The notes beneath the pieces are model-generated. The model was not told the origin of the DNA. It searched no databases and saw only the letters and a program-made list of their open reading frames with translations. Shown in pieces: positions 54,712 to 62,838 of a DNA stretch of 64,000 nucleotides. Origin of the DNA: Mycobacterium ahvazicum (lineage in GTDB: Bacteria; Actinomycetota; Actinomycetes; Mycobacteriales; Mycobacteriaceae). Each line of letters begins with the position of its first letter. Within the stretch, counting starts at the first letter, position 1. Location: positions 27,514 through 91,513 of the forward strand of contig NZ_FXEG02000004.1 of assembly GCF_900176255.2 (NCBI RefSeq), in the 5' to 3' direction. The position numbers and the translations under genes were made by a program.

Positions 54712-55329
54712 TCAGTGTGGTTGTGCCGCACGGCGATTCGGATCCAGCACGTCGACACCGTCGCTCTGCCATGCCTGCCGCATGGCCTCGGCACCTTTGA
54801 GCCGCACCCACGCCGCCTCGGTCGCGGTGATCGGCGTCGCCGCCAGAAACGTCACCGGGTCGCGCGGGGGGTCCAGCGGCAGATCCGCAATGTCGCTGCG
54901 GCCCAACAGCACAGCGGTGAAGGGGACCCGCCGCGACGGCCATGCCCACAGCGGCGAACCAAGATCGATCAGCGCATCAGCGACGAGTACCACACCGTCG
55001 ACGGCCGGTGCGGCCGCCAGTATCGCCAGGCTGCGGGCAATTCCGGTGGCCGGCCCCGGATCTCGCAGACAGAGCACGATCTCGGCGCGCGGGCCGCACT
55101 GCGGGTCGACGACGATTTCGCCTGGATCGCCCATCGGGTGGCGCGAGCATCCCAGCGACACGTACTGCACTATTTCTTCTGGCCCGTCAGCCCGCTTGCG
55201 GAACCGCAGCACTTCGGTGGGCTCGGCACCCAGAAAGGTCACGTTCGCCGAGTCGGGCTCACCCCACTGACCCGTCTTCGCGTAGTGGTCGCGCAGGTGG
55301 GCCCGGACCTGGTCCAGAATCTGCGTCAC
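54712..55329 (-). CDS. SUFU (suppressor of fused)-domain protein
   Basis: A 205-residue cytosolic protein whose pattern fits the bacterial SUFU family: NVTFLGAEPTEVLRFRK, YVSLGCSRHPMGDP, RAEIVLCLRD, SLAILAAAPAVDGVVL, then LGSPLWAW and FTAVLLGRSD. In bacteria this domain is often found in immunity or housekeeping contexts of unknown role. GTG 55329 overlaps the sugC stop by 4 nt (GTGA), so it is the last gene of the trehalose importer operon. I do not recall such a gene after sugC in M. tuberculosis. Family call is moderate, reading frame is certain. Confidence 0.72.
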   Translation of the reverse strand: MTQILDQVRAHLRDHYAKTGQWGEPDSANVTFLGAEPTEVLRFRKRADGPEEIVQYVSLGCSRHPMGDPGEIVVDPQCGPRAEIVLCLRDPGPATGIARSLAILAAAPAVDGVVLVADALIDLGSPLWAWPSRRVPFTAVLLGRSDIADLPLDPPRDPVTFLAATPITATEAAWVRLKGAEAMRQAWQSDGVDVLDPNRRAAQPH

Positions 55330-56495
55330 GTGCTCGGCACGGTCAGGTTCGCACCGGAATCGGCGTCGAACACGACGAGTTTCGCGGTGTCGAAGGCCAA
55401 TTCGACCGTCTGGCCGATGACGGCCTTGGACTCGGCGGGAACCCGTGCCACGAACTGGTTTTCGACGACCTTCGACTCGGCGGCCAAGTCGTCGAGCTGC
55501 GCCGAATGCACGTCGCATCCGGTGGTGGTGAAGTACACATACTTGTCGGCCCCCAGCGATTCGACCAGGTCGACCTTCACCTCGAAGGTCGTCGCCGTGA
55601 TGCGCTGGTAGCCGTCGATCAACGTGGCGTCCAGCAGGTGCTCGGGCCGCACCCCGACGATGACGTTGTCTGCTTTCGGGTGCCCGGCGATCACGTCCTG
55701 AACTTCCGGAGCCAGCATCACGTCGCCGAAGGGCAGCGTCAACCCCGACGATGTCAGCGTGGCGGGGAAGAAGTTCATCGGCGGTGAGCCGATGAAGCCC
55801 GCGACGAACAGATTCGCGGGGCGCTCGTAGAGCTCCGCGGGGGTGCCGACCTGCTGGGCGACACCGCCGTGCATCACCACCACGCGATCCCCCAGCGTCA
55901 TCGCCTCGGTCTGGTCGTGGGTGACGTACACGGTGGTGGTGCCCAGCCGGCGCTGCAGCCGGGCGATCTCGCCGCGCATCTGCACTCGCAGCTTGGCGTC
56001 GAGGTTGGACAGCGGCTCGTCCATCAAGAAGGCCTTCGGCTGGCGCACGATGGCCCGGCCCATCGCTACGCGCTGCCGTTGCCCACCCGACAGTTGGGAG
56101 GGCTTACGATCCAGAAGTTCGCTCAGGTCAAGGATTTTCGCTGTTTCCTCGACCTTCTGCGCGATGTCGGCCTTCTTCATCTTCGCCAGGGTCAGCGGGA
56201 AGGCGATGTTTTGGCGAACCGTCATGTGCGGATACAGCGCGTAGGACTGGAACACCATCGCGATGTCGCGGTCCTTCGGCGCCTTCTCGTTGACGCGTTC
56301 GCCTCCGATGCGCAGCTCACCCGACGAGATATCCTCAAGGCCGGCAATCATATTCAGCGTGGTGGTCTTGCCACAGCCGGACGGGCCGACCAGGATCAGG
56401 AATTCGCCGTCGGCGATGGTGAGGTTCAGGTCGGCCACCGCGGTGTGCCCATCGGGGTAACTCTTGTTGACGTGCTCCAGCACGATCTCGGCCAT
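55326..56495 (-). CDS. sugC: SugC, ATPase of the trehalose importer
   Basis: A 389-residue ABC ATPase of the MalK/UgpC type energising trehalose uptake. Walker A GPSGCGKTT near 38, Q-loop MVFQSYALYPHMTV, signature LSGGQRQRVAMGRA near 136, Walker B AFLMDEPLSNLD, His switch VYVTHDQTEAM. The C-terminal OB/TOBE regulatory domain (about 240-385) includes VGVRPEHLLDA. It works with LpqY and SugA/SugB to recycle trehalose released from mycolate transfer at the cell envelope, needed for M. tuberculosis virulence. Five nt after sugB. Confidence 0.95.
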   Translation of the reverse strand: MAEIVLEHVNKSYPDGHTAVADLNLTIADGEFLILVGPSGCGKTTTLNMIAGLEDISSGELRIGGERVNEKAPKDRDIAMVFQSYALYPHMTVRQNIAFPLTLAKMKKADIAQKVEETAKILDLSELLDRKPSQLSGGQRQRVAMGRAIVRQPKAFLMDEPLSNLDAKLRVQMRGEIARLQRRLGTTTVYVTHDQTEAMTLGDRVVVMHGGVAQQVGTPAELYERPANLFVAGFIGSPPMNFFPATLTSSGLTLPFGDVMLAPEVQDVIAGHPKADNVIVGVRPEHLLDATLIDGYQRITATTFEVKVDLVESLGADKYVYFTTTGCDVHSAQLDDLAAESKVVENQFVARVPAESKAVIGQTVELAFDTAKLVVFDADSGANLTVPST

Positions 56496-56499
56496 CGCG

Positions 56500-57351
56500 T
56501 TATCCCTTCACGGCGCCTGAGGTCAACCCGGCGACAATCCGTCGTTGGAAGATTAGAACAAACACGATGATCGGCACCGTGATCACGATCGCACCGGCCG
56601 CGATCGATCCGGTGGGTTCCTCGAATTGGGAACTGCCGGGAAAATTCGCGATCGCCACCGGCGCGGTGATCGCCGCCTTGGTCGCGGTCAGCGACAGTGC
56701 CAGCAGCAGGTCGTTCCAGGCGAAGATGAACACCAGGATCGCCGCGGTCACCAGCCCGGGCGCGGTCAGCGGGACGATGATCCTGCGGAAGGCCTGCCCC
56801 GGCGTGGCCCCGTCCATCTTGGCCGCTTTCTCCAGATCCCAGGGGATCTCGCGGAAGAAGGCCGACAAGGTGTAGATGGAAAGCGGCAGCGCGAAGGTGA
56901 TGTAGGGCAGAATCAGCCCGGGCCAGGTGTCGAAAAGCCCTACCCAGCGTTCGATTTCGAACAGCGGCGTGACCAACGAGATGGCCGGGAACATGGTGAT
57001 CAGCAAGGTCGAGCCGATCAGCAGCCGCTTGCCGGGAAAGTTCAGCCGGGCGATCGCGTAGGCCGCCATGGCGCCCAGCACCACCGCGATCGCGGTGGCG
57101 ATCAGCGCGATTCCGATCGAGTTGATCAGCGCCGAGGTGAAGACGTCGCCGCGGAAGATCCCGCGATAGTTTTCCAGCGTCACCGACGACGGAATTAGCT
57201 TGCCGTCCCGGACAGTCGACGTCGGCTTCAGGGACAGGCTGAGAATCCAGAGCACCGGCACCAGCGCGTACACCACGACCACCGTGTTGATCACGACCCA
57301 CATCGCGGTGCGCCGCGCGCCCGCCGACTCAGCGCCCATCGACGTCACCAC
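56500..57351 (-). CDS. sugB: SugB, permease of the trehalose importer
   Basis: A 283-residue MalG-type inner-membrane permease with six helices. First helix WVVINTVVVVYALVPVLWIL, EAA loop EIPWDLEKAAKMDGATPGQAF near 190 that docks onto SugC, ending IIVFVLIFQRRIVAGLTSGAVKG. ATG 57351 overlaps sugA by 23 nt; an internal ATG at 57339 gives a length closer to M. tuberculosis SugB and less overlap, and is an equal candidate. Confidence 0.94.
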   Translation of the reverse strand: MVTSMGAESAGARRTAMWVVINTVVVVYALVPVLWILSLSLKPTSTVRDGKLIPSSVTLENYRGIFRGDVFTSALINSIGIALIATAIAVVLGAMAAYAIARLNFPGKRLLIGSTLLITMFPAISLVTPLFEIERWVGLFDTWPGLILPYITFALPLSIYTLSAFFREIPWDLEKAAKMDGATPGQAFRRIIVPLTAPGLVTAAILVFIFAWNDLLLALSLTATKAAITAPVAIANFPGSSQFEEPTGSIAAGAIVITVPIIVFVLIFQRRIVAGLTSGAVKG

Positions 57352-58225
57352 CCGGAGCAGCGGCGCCGAACAGCTTGATGAAAATCAGCGCGATGATGCC
57401 CACACAGACGAAGATCAGCACGCTGATCGCCGAGCCCAGGCCGACGTCGAAGCCTTCAAAGAGGTTGTCGTAGCCCAGGATCGACACCGAACCGGTGTTG
57501 TTGTTGCCCTCGGTCAGTACGTAGATGTTGTCGAAGATACGAAAGGCGTCCAGGGTCCGGAACAACAGGGCGACCACGACCGCGGGCTTGATGATCGGCA
57601 GCATGATCCTGGTCAGCCGCCGCCAGGCGCCGGCGCCGTCGACCTGACCGGCCTTCAGCAAATCCTCTGGCACCAGCGCCAGCCCGGCCAGCAGCAGCAG
57701 CGACATGAACGGCGTCGTCTTCCAGACCTCGGCGATCACGACGATGCCCAGCGATGGGATCTGCTGGGTGAGCGGCGCGCTGCCATGCGGAAGCAGGCCG
57801 GCCAGATAACCGGTGCCCGGCGTCCAAGCGTAGTACCAGCTGTAGGCGGCGACCACCGTCACAATGCCGTAGGGCACCAGCACCGCGGTGCGAACCACGC
57901 CCCTGCCGATCAGGGTGTGATGCATCACCAGCGCAAGCGCCAGGCCGAGTACGAACTCGAGCGACACCGACACCACCGTGATGGCCAGCGTCACCGCCAG
58001 CGCCGTCCACCAATACCGGTCGGTCAGGATCGTCTGGTAATTGCTCAAGCCGATGAATCGGGTGTCGTTCGGGGTGGCCAGATTGTTGTGCTGCAGGCTC
58101 AGCCAGATCGCGTAACCGATCGGGTAGGCCGTCACCGCCAGCATCAGCGTCGCCGCGGGCGCAACGAGGATGAAGGCCAGTCGCTGCTCGGGTGGGCGGT
58201 TCCAGAGTCGGGTCAGGCGACTCAC
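57329..58225 (-). CDS. sugA: SugA, permease of the trehalose importer
   Basis: A 298-residue MalF-type permease with about six helices. First helix LAFILVAPAATLMLAVTAYP, then ISLEFVLG-type helix 3 (VVSVSLEFVLGLALALVMHH) and an EAA-like loop EDLLKAGQVDGAGAWRRLTRI near 205. It pairs with SugB to form the channel. ATG 58225 overlaps the lpqY stop by 4 nt, so translation is coupled. Confidence 0.94.
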   Translation of the reverse strand: MSRLTRLWNRPPEQRLAFILVAPAATLMLAVTAYPIGYAIWLSLQHNNLATPNDTRFIGLSNYQTILTDRYWWTALAVTLAITVVSVSLEFVLGLALALVMHHTLIGRGVVRTAVLVPYGIVTVVAAYSWYYAWTPGTGYLAGLLPHGSAPLTQQIPSLGIVVIAEVWKTTPFMSLLLLAGLALVPEDLLKAGQVDGAGAWRRLTRIMLPIIKPAVVVALLFRTLDAFRIFDNIYVLTEGNNNTGSVSILGYDNLFEGFDVGLGSAISVLIFVCVGIIALIFIKLFGAAAPGGDVDGR

Positions 58226-59628
58226 GGCAACAGCCCCTTGCCGTCGATCGCCTTGCGCACCTGGATCGCGAGTTCATCGGCGGTGCGCTCCGGGTCGATG
58301 TCGGTGATCGGGCTCAGGGCCGCCGCCAGCCGAATGGACACCGCTTGGTAGGCCGGCGTCGCGGGGCGCACCGCGGCGTCGGTCAGCTGCTGGCGAATGA
58401 TCGTGTACATCGGGTATTTGGTCTGGAATTGCGGGTCGGAGTACACCGATGTCCGCACCGCGGGCAGTCCGCCACGGATCGAGATGTACTTCTGGTTCGC
58501 CAGATTGCGCAGGCACCGGATCGTCTCGAAGGCTTCGGCCTTGTGCCGGGTGGTGCTGGCCACCGCCAGGTTCAGCCCGCCGATCGTCACCTTGGCCGGC
58601 CGGCCCGGCACCACACCGGGGTAGGGCGCGAACCCGAACACCTTCTGGCTGGCCTGATAGGCGATCTGGAATTGCTCGTCGGTGGGCACGAAAGTGCCGA
58701 ACTGGTTGATGCTGCCGGTCAGCGCTGGAATCCGGTTGAGCGGAAGGAAGTTCACGCCACCCTTGACCGCGTTCTCCAGCATCGACGCCATGACGTAGGG
58801 CCAGTTGACTTCCAGCGCGGCGTCGCCCTGTTCGAGCGCCAGCCTCGCCGTGCTCGCGTCGGTGCGGTTGATCGACGGATCGGCTCCCGGCGCGGTGGCC
58901 ACCGTCTTGAGGATGCGCAGGGCACTGACGGTGGCGGCCCGGTGTGCCGCAGTGTCGGTCAGGGTGACCTGCCGGCCGTCGTCGGAAAGCACCTGACCGC
59001 CGGCGCTGACCAGCAGCGTGTTGAACCACACCACCAGGCCCTCGTCCTGGTGGGCCTGCACGGCGATCCAGCTGGGTAACCCGGCGGCGTGCAGTCGGGT
59101 GGCCGCGGCGACCATGCCGTTCCAGTCCAGCGGTGGCTGTTGCACCAAATCTGGCCTATACCAAAGCAATTGAGTGTTCGTTGCGATGGGCGCGGCGTAC
59201 AGCTGGTGTTTCCAGCGGGCCGTTGCGAGCGGGCCGGGCAGCGTGTCGACGGTGGCGTCGGCCTCGGCCCGACCGGCCGGGTCGTCGGACAGCGGCAGCG
59301 CCCAGCCCGCTTCGGCGAACTCGGCGGTCCAGATCACGTCCAGCGACATCACGTCCATCGTGCGGTCGTGACCGGCCAGCCGCCGGGCGTACTGCAACCG
59401 TTGCGCGCCAGGGGCTCTGGGGAGGCTGATGTGTGAAACGGTGTACCGGCCGCCGGCCTCCTGGCTGCAGCGCCGCGCGACCTCGTCGAACGTCGCGCCG
59501 TCGGCGGCCGGGGTGTAGAAGGTGACCACCAGGCCGCCGTGGCCGGACCCGCAGGCGGGCAGCGTTGACACGGTCAGCATCGCCAGCAGAACTGCGCTTA
59601 GCCGACGCACTCGCCCGTGGCGACTCAC
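58222..59628 (-). CDS. lpqY: LpqY, trehalose-binding lipoprotein
   Basis: A 468-residue substrate-binding lipoprotein, the same length as M. tuberculosis LpqY (Rv1235). Signal peptide with lipobox LPACG (Cys near 26), then the MalE-like fold starting LVVTFYTPAADGATF, with MDVMSLDVIWTAEFAEAGWALPL near 90 and VNWPYVMASMLENAVKGGVNFL in the central part. It captures trehalose outside the membrane for SugABC. GTG 59628 is chosen by length and signal peptide; a start further upstream overlaps the preceding gene. Confidence 0.95.
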   Translation of the reverse strand: MSRHGRVRRLSAVLLAMLTVSTLPACGSGHGGLVVTFYTPAADGATFDEVARRCSQEAGGRYTVSHISLPRAPGAQRLQYARRLAGHDRTMDVMSLDVIWTAEFAEAGWALPLSDDPAGRAEADATVDTLPGPLATARWKHQLYAAPIATNTQLLWYRPDLVQQPPLDWNGMVAAATRLHAAGLPSWIAVQAHQDEGLVVWFNTLLVSAGGQVLSDDGRQVTLTDTAAHRAATVSALRILKTVATAPGADPSINRTDASTARLALEQGDAALEVNWPYVMASMLENAVKGGVNFLPLNRIPALTGSINQFGTFVPTDEQFQIAYQASQKVFGFAPYPGVVPGRPAKVTIGGLNLAVASTTRHKAEAFETIRCLRNLANQKYISIRGGLPAVRTSVYSDPQFQTKYPMYTIIRQQLTDAAVRPATPAYQAVSIRLAAALSPITDIDPERTADELAIQVRKAIDGKGLLP

Positions 59629-59635
59629 CCGCAAA

Positions 59636-60163
59636 TTAAATCGCCAGTCGCGCAAGCAAATCCCGGGCGCGCTCGGCATTCTGCGGATCGCAGAGTACAT
59701 CGTAGCGGCCGGCAACCAGTTGCATCGTCGAACTGAAATCCCTTGTGCCGCGGGCCATTGAGTACGGAACAGCGGACGTGATCAAACCGAAGAACACCCC
59801 GGCGACCAAGCCGGTCGCCAGCGCGCCCCACGGGTTGGGGCTGAAGAACCCGAGCACCAACCCGATGAACAGCCCGAGCCAGGCCCCGCTGAGCACACCG
59901 CCGCCGAGCACCTTGGGCCACGAAAGCCGGCCGGTGACCCGCTCGACCTGCATCAGATCGACGCCGACGATCGTCACCTGCTGCACCGGGAACTGCTGCT
60001 CGGACAGGTAGTCGACGGCGCGCTGCGCCTCGGCATAGGTGGGATAGGAGCCCACCGGCCAGCCCTTTGGCGGAGTCGGCAACTGCGGCACACCGCGCCG
60101 GCCCGCGGCCGCGCCGGTGGGCGTCGAACCAGGGACTTGGCCAGGCTGGAAAGGACTAGTCAT
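59636..60163 (-). CDS. Rv1234-like membrane protein with general-stress-protein N-terminus
   Basis: A 175-residue protein of the same length as Rv1234. A Pro-rich start (1-37) precedes a small alpha/beta domain (GSYPTYAEAQRAVDYLSEQQF and VTIVGVDL, about 38-75), then two glycine-rich transmembrane helices (VLGGGVLSGAWLGLFIGLVL, ALATGLVAGVFFGLITSAV) and a C-terminal YDVLCDPQNAERARDLLA tail that resembles a GSP17M-type fold. It ends 7 nt before lpqY and so is likely first in the trehalose importer operon. Function unknown. Confidence 0.88.
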   Translation of the reverse strand: MTSPFQPGQVPGSTPTGAAAGRRGVPQLPTPPKGWPVGSYPTYAEAQRAVDYLSEQQFPVQQVTIVGVDLMQVERVTGRLSWPKVLGGGVLSGAWLGLFIGLVLGFFSPNPWGALATGLVAGVFFGLITSAVPYSMARGTRDFSSTMQLVAGRYDVLCDPQNAERARDLLARLAI

Positions 60164-60249
60164 CGCAGCTCATTCTCCTACGCCGTGGCCGTAGTTTCAC
60201 CTCGGCCCTCCCACCCTATCGAGGCAGCCTGCAAGCTAGGTTGAACACC

Positions 60250-60779
60250 ATGACAGCTCCCGGCGGTGCCAGTGGAGAAGACGCCGCCGATCCGCACGCG
60301 GCCGGCGGGCAGCCGCCTGCCCAGCCGGGATGGGCAGCCCCCTGGAATCCCCCGGGCGCGCCGCCACCAGCGGACGCGGGAGGGGGGTGGGAGCCAGAGG
60401 CGGCGAAAAACAAGAGCCCGGCCCCCCGCCCTCCCCGCCGGGACCTCCGCAATTCGGTGGACCACCACCCAGCTACGGTCCCACGCCGTATCCCGGCGGC
60501 TATTACCCGGCACCGGATTATCCGGGCGACTACTGGTCGCACGAGGGCGTCCGGTCCGGTACCAACGGGATGGCGATCGCGGCGCTGATCACGTCGTTCA
60601 CCGGCTTGCTCTGCTGCGTCGGCGGGATCGCGGCGATCGTGCTGGGCACGATCGCACTCGACCAGATCAAGCGGACCCGCCAAGACGGTTACGGCATGGC
60701 CGTCGCGGGCATCGTGATCGGCATCGCAACCCTGGTGGTGGCTCTGATCGTGATGATCTTCGCGGTGCACTCCCATTAG
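60250..60779 (+). pseudogene. Rv1233c-like Pro-rich DUF4190 membrane protein with apparent frameshift
   Basis: Two overlapping frames together make one Rv1233c-like protein. The first (from ATG 60250) gives the expected start MTAPGGASGEDAADPHAAG and a Pro-rich stretch, but then turns Arg-rich without membrane helices. The second (ending 60779) gives PPSYGPTPYPGGYYPAPDYP and the two transmembrane helices typical of DUF4190 (MAIAALITSFTGLLCCVGGI and MAVAGIVIGIATLVVALIV). The frames differ as if one base were missing, most likely between about 60380 and 60430, which has G, A and C runs. Either a real frameshift or a sequencing error. Divergent from Rv1234. Confidence 0.75.
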
Positions 60780-60838
60780 CAGGGCTCGCCAGAGCCGGTT
60801 CGCTGCCATCGCGCGACCGGCTGCCTAGGCTCTCTCCC

Positions 60839-62149
60839 ATGGCATCGGTCAACAGGGTGTACGTGGCGCGGCTGGCGCGGATGTTGGTGTTGGGACCGAT
60901 GGGCGAGAACTTCGGCCGCATCCGCGACGTCGTGATCAGCATCAGCATCGTCCGCCAGCAACCGCGGGTGCTGGGTCTGGTGGTGGATCTGGCCACCCGC
61001 CGCAGCATCTTCATCCCGATTCTGCGCGTCGCCGCGATCGAGCCCAACGCCGTCACCCTGAACACCGGCAGCGTGTCCCTGCGCCACTTCGAGCAGCGTC
61101 CGGGCGAGGTGCTGGCGATCGGTCAGATCCTCGACACTCCCGTCACGGTCAACGACCCCGAGCTGCCGGAATTGGTCGGGCGCGACGTCGTGATCACCGA
61201 TTTGGGCATCGAGCAGTCCCGGACCCGCGACTGGCTGGTGACCAGGATCGCGGTGCGAAGCCAGCGTCGGCTCGGCCGGCGTGGACCGGCACACGTCGTC
61301 GACTGGCAAAGCGTGCACGGATTGACACCGTCGGCGTTGGCGATGCCGGGCCAGGCGGTGGCGCAACTGCTCAACCAGTTCGAGGGACGCCGCGCGGTCG
61401 ACGTGGCCGACGCGATTCGCGGGCTCCCGGTCAAACGGCGCACCGAGGTGTTCAAGGCGCTGACCGACGAGCGGTTGGCCGACATCCTGCAGGAGTTGCC
61501 GGAGTCGGAGCAGGCCGACGCGCTGTCGCACCTGGGGACCGAACGCGCGGCCGATGTGCTCGAGGAGATGGACCCCGACGACGCCGCCGACCTGCTCGGC
61601 GAGCTGAATCCGACGGATGCCGAGCTGCTGCTGGCCCGGATGGACCCCGACGACTCCGCCCCGGTGCGCAGGCTTTTGAAACACTCGCCCGACACCGCGG
61701 GTGGATTGATGACGTCGGATCCGGTGGTGCTGACCGCCGACACCACGGTGGCCGAGGCGCTGGCCCTGGTCCGCGATCCCGACCTCACCCCCGCGCTGTC
61801 GTCAATGGTGTTCGTGACGCGCCCACCGACCGCCACACCCACCGGGAAGTATCTGGGCTGCGTCCCGCTGCAGAAACTGCTCCGCGAACCGCCGAGCGAG
61901 CTGGTCGGCGGAATCGTCGACAGTGATCTGCTCACCCTGACCCCGGAGACCTCACTGGCCTCCGTGACGCGCTACTTCGCCGCCTACAACCTGGTGTGCG
62001 GGCCCGTGGTCGACGACCAACGCCACCTGCTGGGCGCGGTCACCGTCGACGACCTGCTCGACCACCTGCTGCCGCACGACTGGCGCGCCCACGCCCAAGA
62101 GCTGACCGCGGCCGTCCCCGGCTCCGAAGCAACCGAGGGGGCCTCGTGA
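60839..62149 (+). CDS. PRC-barrel / MgtE_N / CBS-domain protein (Rv1232c-like)
   Basis: A 436-residue cytosolic protein. The N-terminus (1-75, RLARMLVLGPMGENFGRIRD) looks like a PRC-barrel, the middle (about 165-285) is the MgtE intracellular helical domain (LPVKRRTEVFKALTDERLAD, AADVLEEMDPDDAADLLGEL) and about 290-415 carry two CBS repeats (MTSDPVVLTADTTVAEAL). It has the Mg2+ sensor parts of MgtE but no channel helices. GTG of the next membrane protein overlaps its stop, so the two may form a complex. Orthologue of Rv1232c. Confidence 0.9.
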   Translation: MASVNRVYVARLARMLVLGPMGENFGRIRDVVISISIVRQQPRVLGLVVDLATRRSIFIPILRVAAIEPNAVTLNTGSVSLRHFEQRPGEVLAIGQILDTPVTVNDPELPELVGRDVVITDLGIEQSRTRDWLVTRIAVRSQRRLGRRGPAHVVDWQSVHGLTPSALAMPGQAVAQLLNQFEGRRAVDVADAIRGLPVKRRTEVFKALTDERLADILQELPESEQADALSHLGTERAADVLEEMDPDDAADLLGELNPTDAELLLARMDPDDSAPVRRLLKHSPDTAGGLMTSDPVVLTADTTVAEALALVRDPDLTPALSSMVFVTRPPTATPTGKYLGCVPLQKLLREPPSELVGGIVDSDLLTLTPETSLASVTRYFAAYNLVCGPVVDDQRHLLGAVTVDDLLDHLLPHDWRAHAQELTAAVPGSEATEGAS

Positions 62150-62655
62150 GCAAGTCGGCGCCGGTACGGCGGCTCTACACCCCGCGGACATCGCGCGGGC
62201 TCTCACTGCGGCTGGACCCCGAGGCGGTGGGGCAGAGCACCGAGGCCATCGCGCGCTTCTTCGGCACCGGCCGCTACCTGCTGATCCAGACCGTCATTGT
62301 GGTGGTGTGGATCGCGATCAACCTGGCCGCGGCGAGTTTGCGCTTCGACCCGTACCCGTTCATCCTGCTGAACCTGGCCTTCTCCACCCAGGCCGCCTAC
62401 GCCGCACCGCTGATCCTGCTGGCCCAGAACCGGCAGGAGAACCGGGACCGGGTTGCCCTCGACGAGGACCGTCGCCGCGCCGCCCAGACCAAGGCCGACA
62501 CCGAATATCTGTCGCGCGAGCTGGCCGCCCTGCGGCTGGCGATCGGCGAGGTGGTGACCCGCGAATACCTGCGCGATGAACTGGATGAGCTGCGCGCCCT
62601 GCTGACTGGACCGGACCCGCAGATCCCGGCCGACGAGCCGCCAACGCGCCGGTGA
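62146..62655 (+). CDS. DUF1003 membrane protein (Rv1231c-like)
   Basis: A 169-residue protein of the DUF1003 family: RFFGTGRYLLIQTVIVVVWI (first helix), then FDPYPFILLNLAFSTQAAYA and APLILLAQNRQENRDRV (second helix and family signature), followed by a charged coiled-coil tail (DEDRRRAAQTKADTEYLSRE). Function unknown; the coupling (GTGA overlap) to the MgtE_N/CBS protein suggests a shared role, possibly in ion homeostasis. Confidence 0.9.
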   Translation: MSKSAPVRRLYTPRTSRGLSLRLDPEAVGQSTEAIARFFGTGRYLLIQTVIVVVWIAINLAAASLRFDPYPFILLNLAFSTQAAYAAPLILLAQNRQENRDRVALDEDRRRAAQTKADTEYLSRELAALRLAIGEVVTREYLRDELDELRALLTGPDPQIPADEPPTRR

Positions 62656-62757
62656 TCACCCGGTCCGGACCAGGTAAGGGCCAGGCGCGGACCACTAAGA
62701 GATCCCCGTGAATACCGATTCCGCCATTGCGCCACTCCCGTCACAAGAGTTATGTAT

Positions 62758-62773
62758 GGTGATCTAGTTCACG
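62758..62773. promoter_or_regulatory. Crp-type binding site upstream of the Rv1230c-like gene
   Basis: GTGA (62759-62762), a 6-nt spacer and TCAC (62769-62772), flanked by G and G, match the mycobacterial Crp half-sites GTGA-N6-TCAC exactly. It lies about 66 nt before GTG 62839. I recall Rv1230c among predicted Crp targets in M. tuberculosis. The match is seen; binding is inferred. Confidence 0.65.
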
Positions 62774-62838
62774 AGGCTAAGAACAGGTTTCCGGCAGCTC
62801 ACACGGTCTGCGGCGACCCACATACTTAGGACGGTGGA

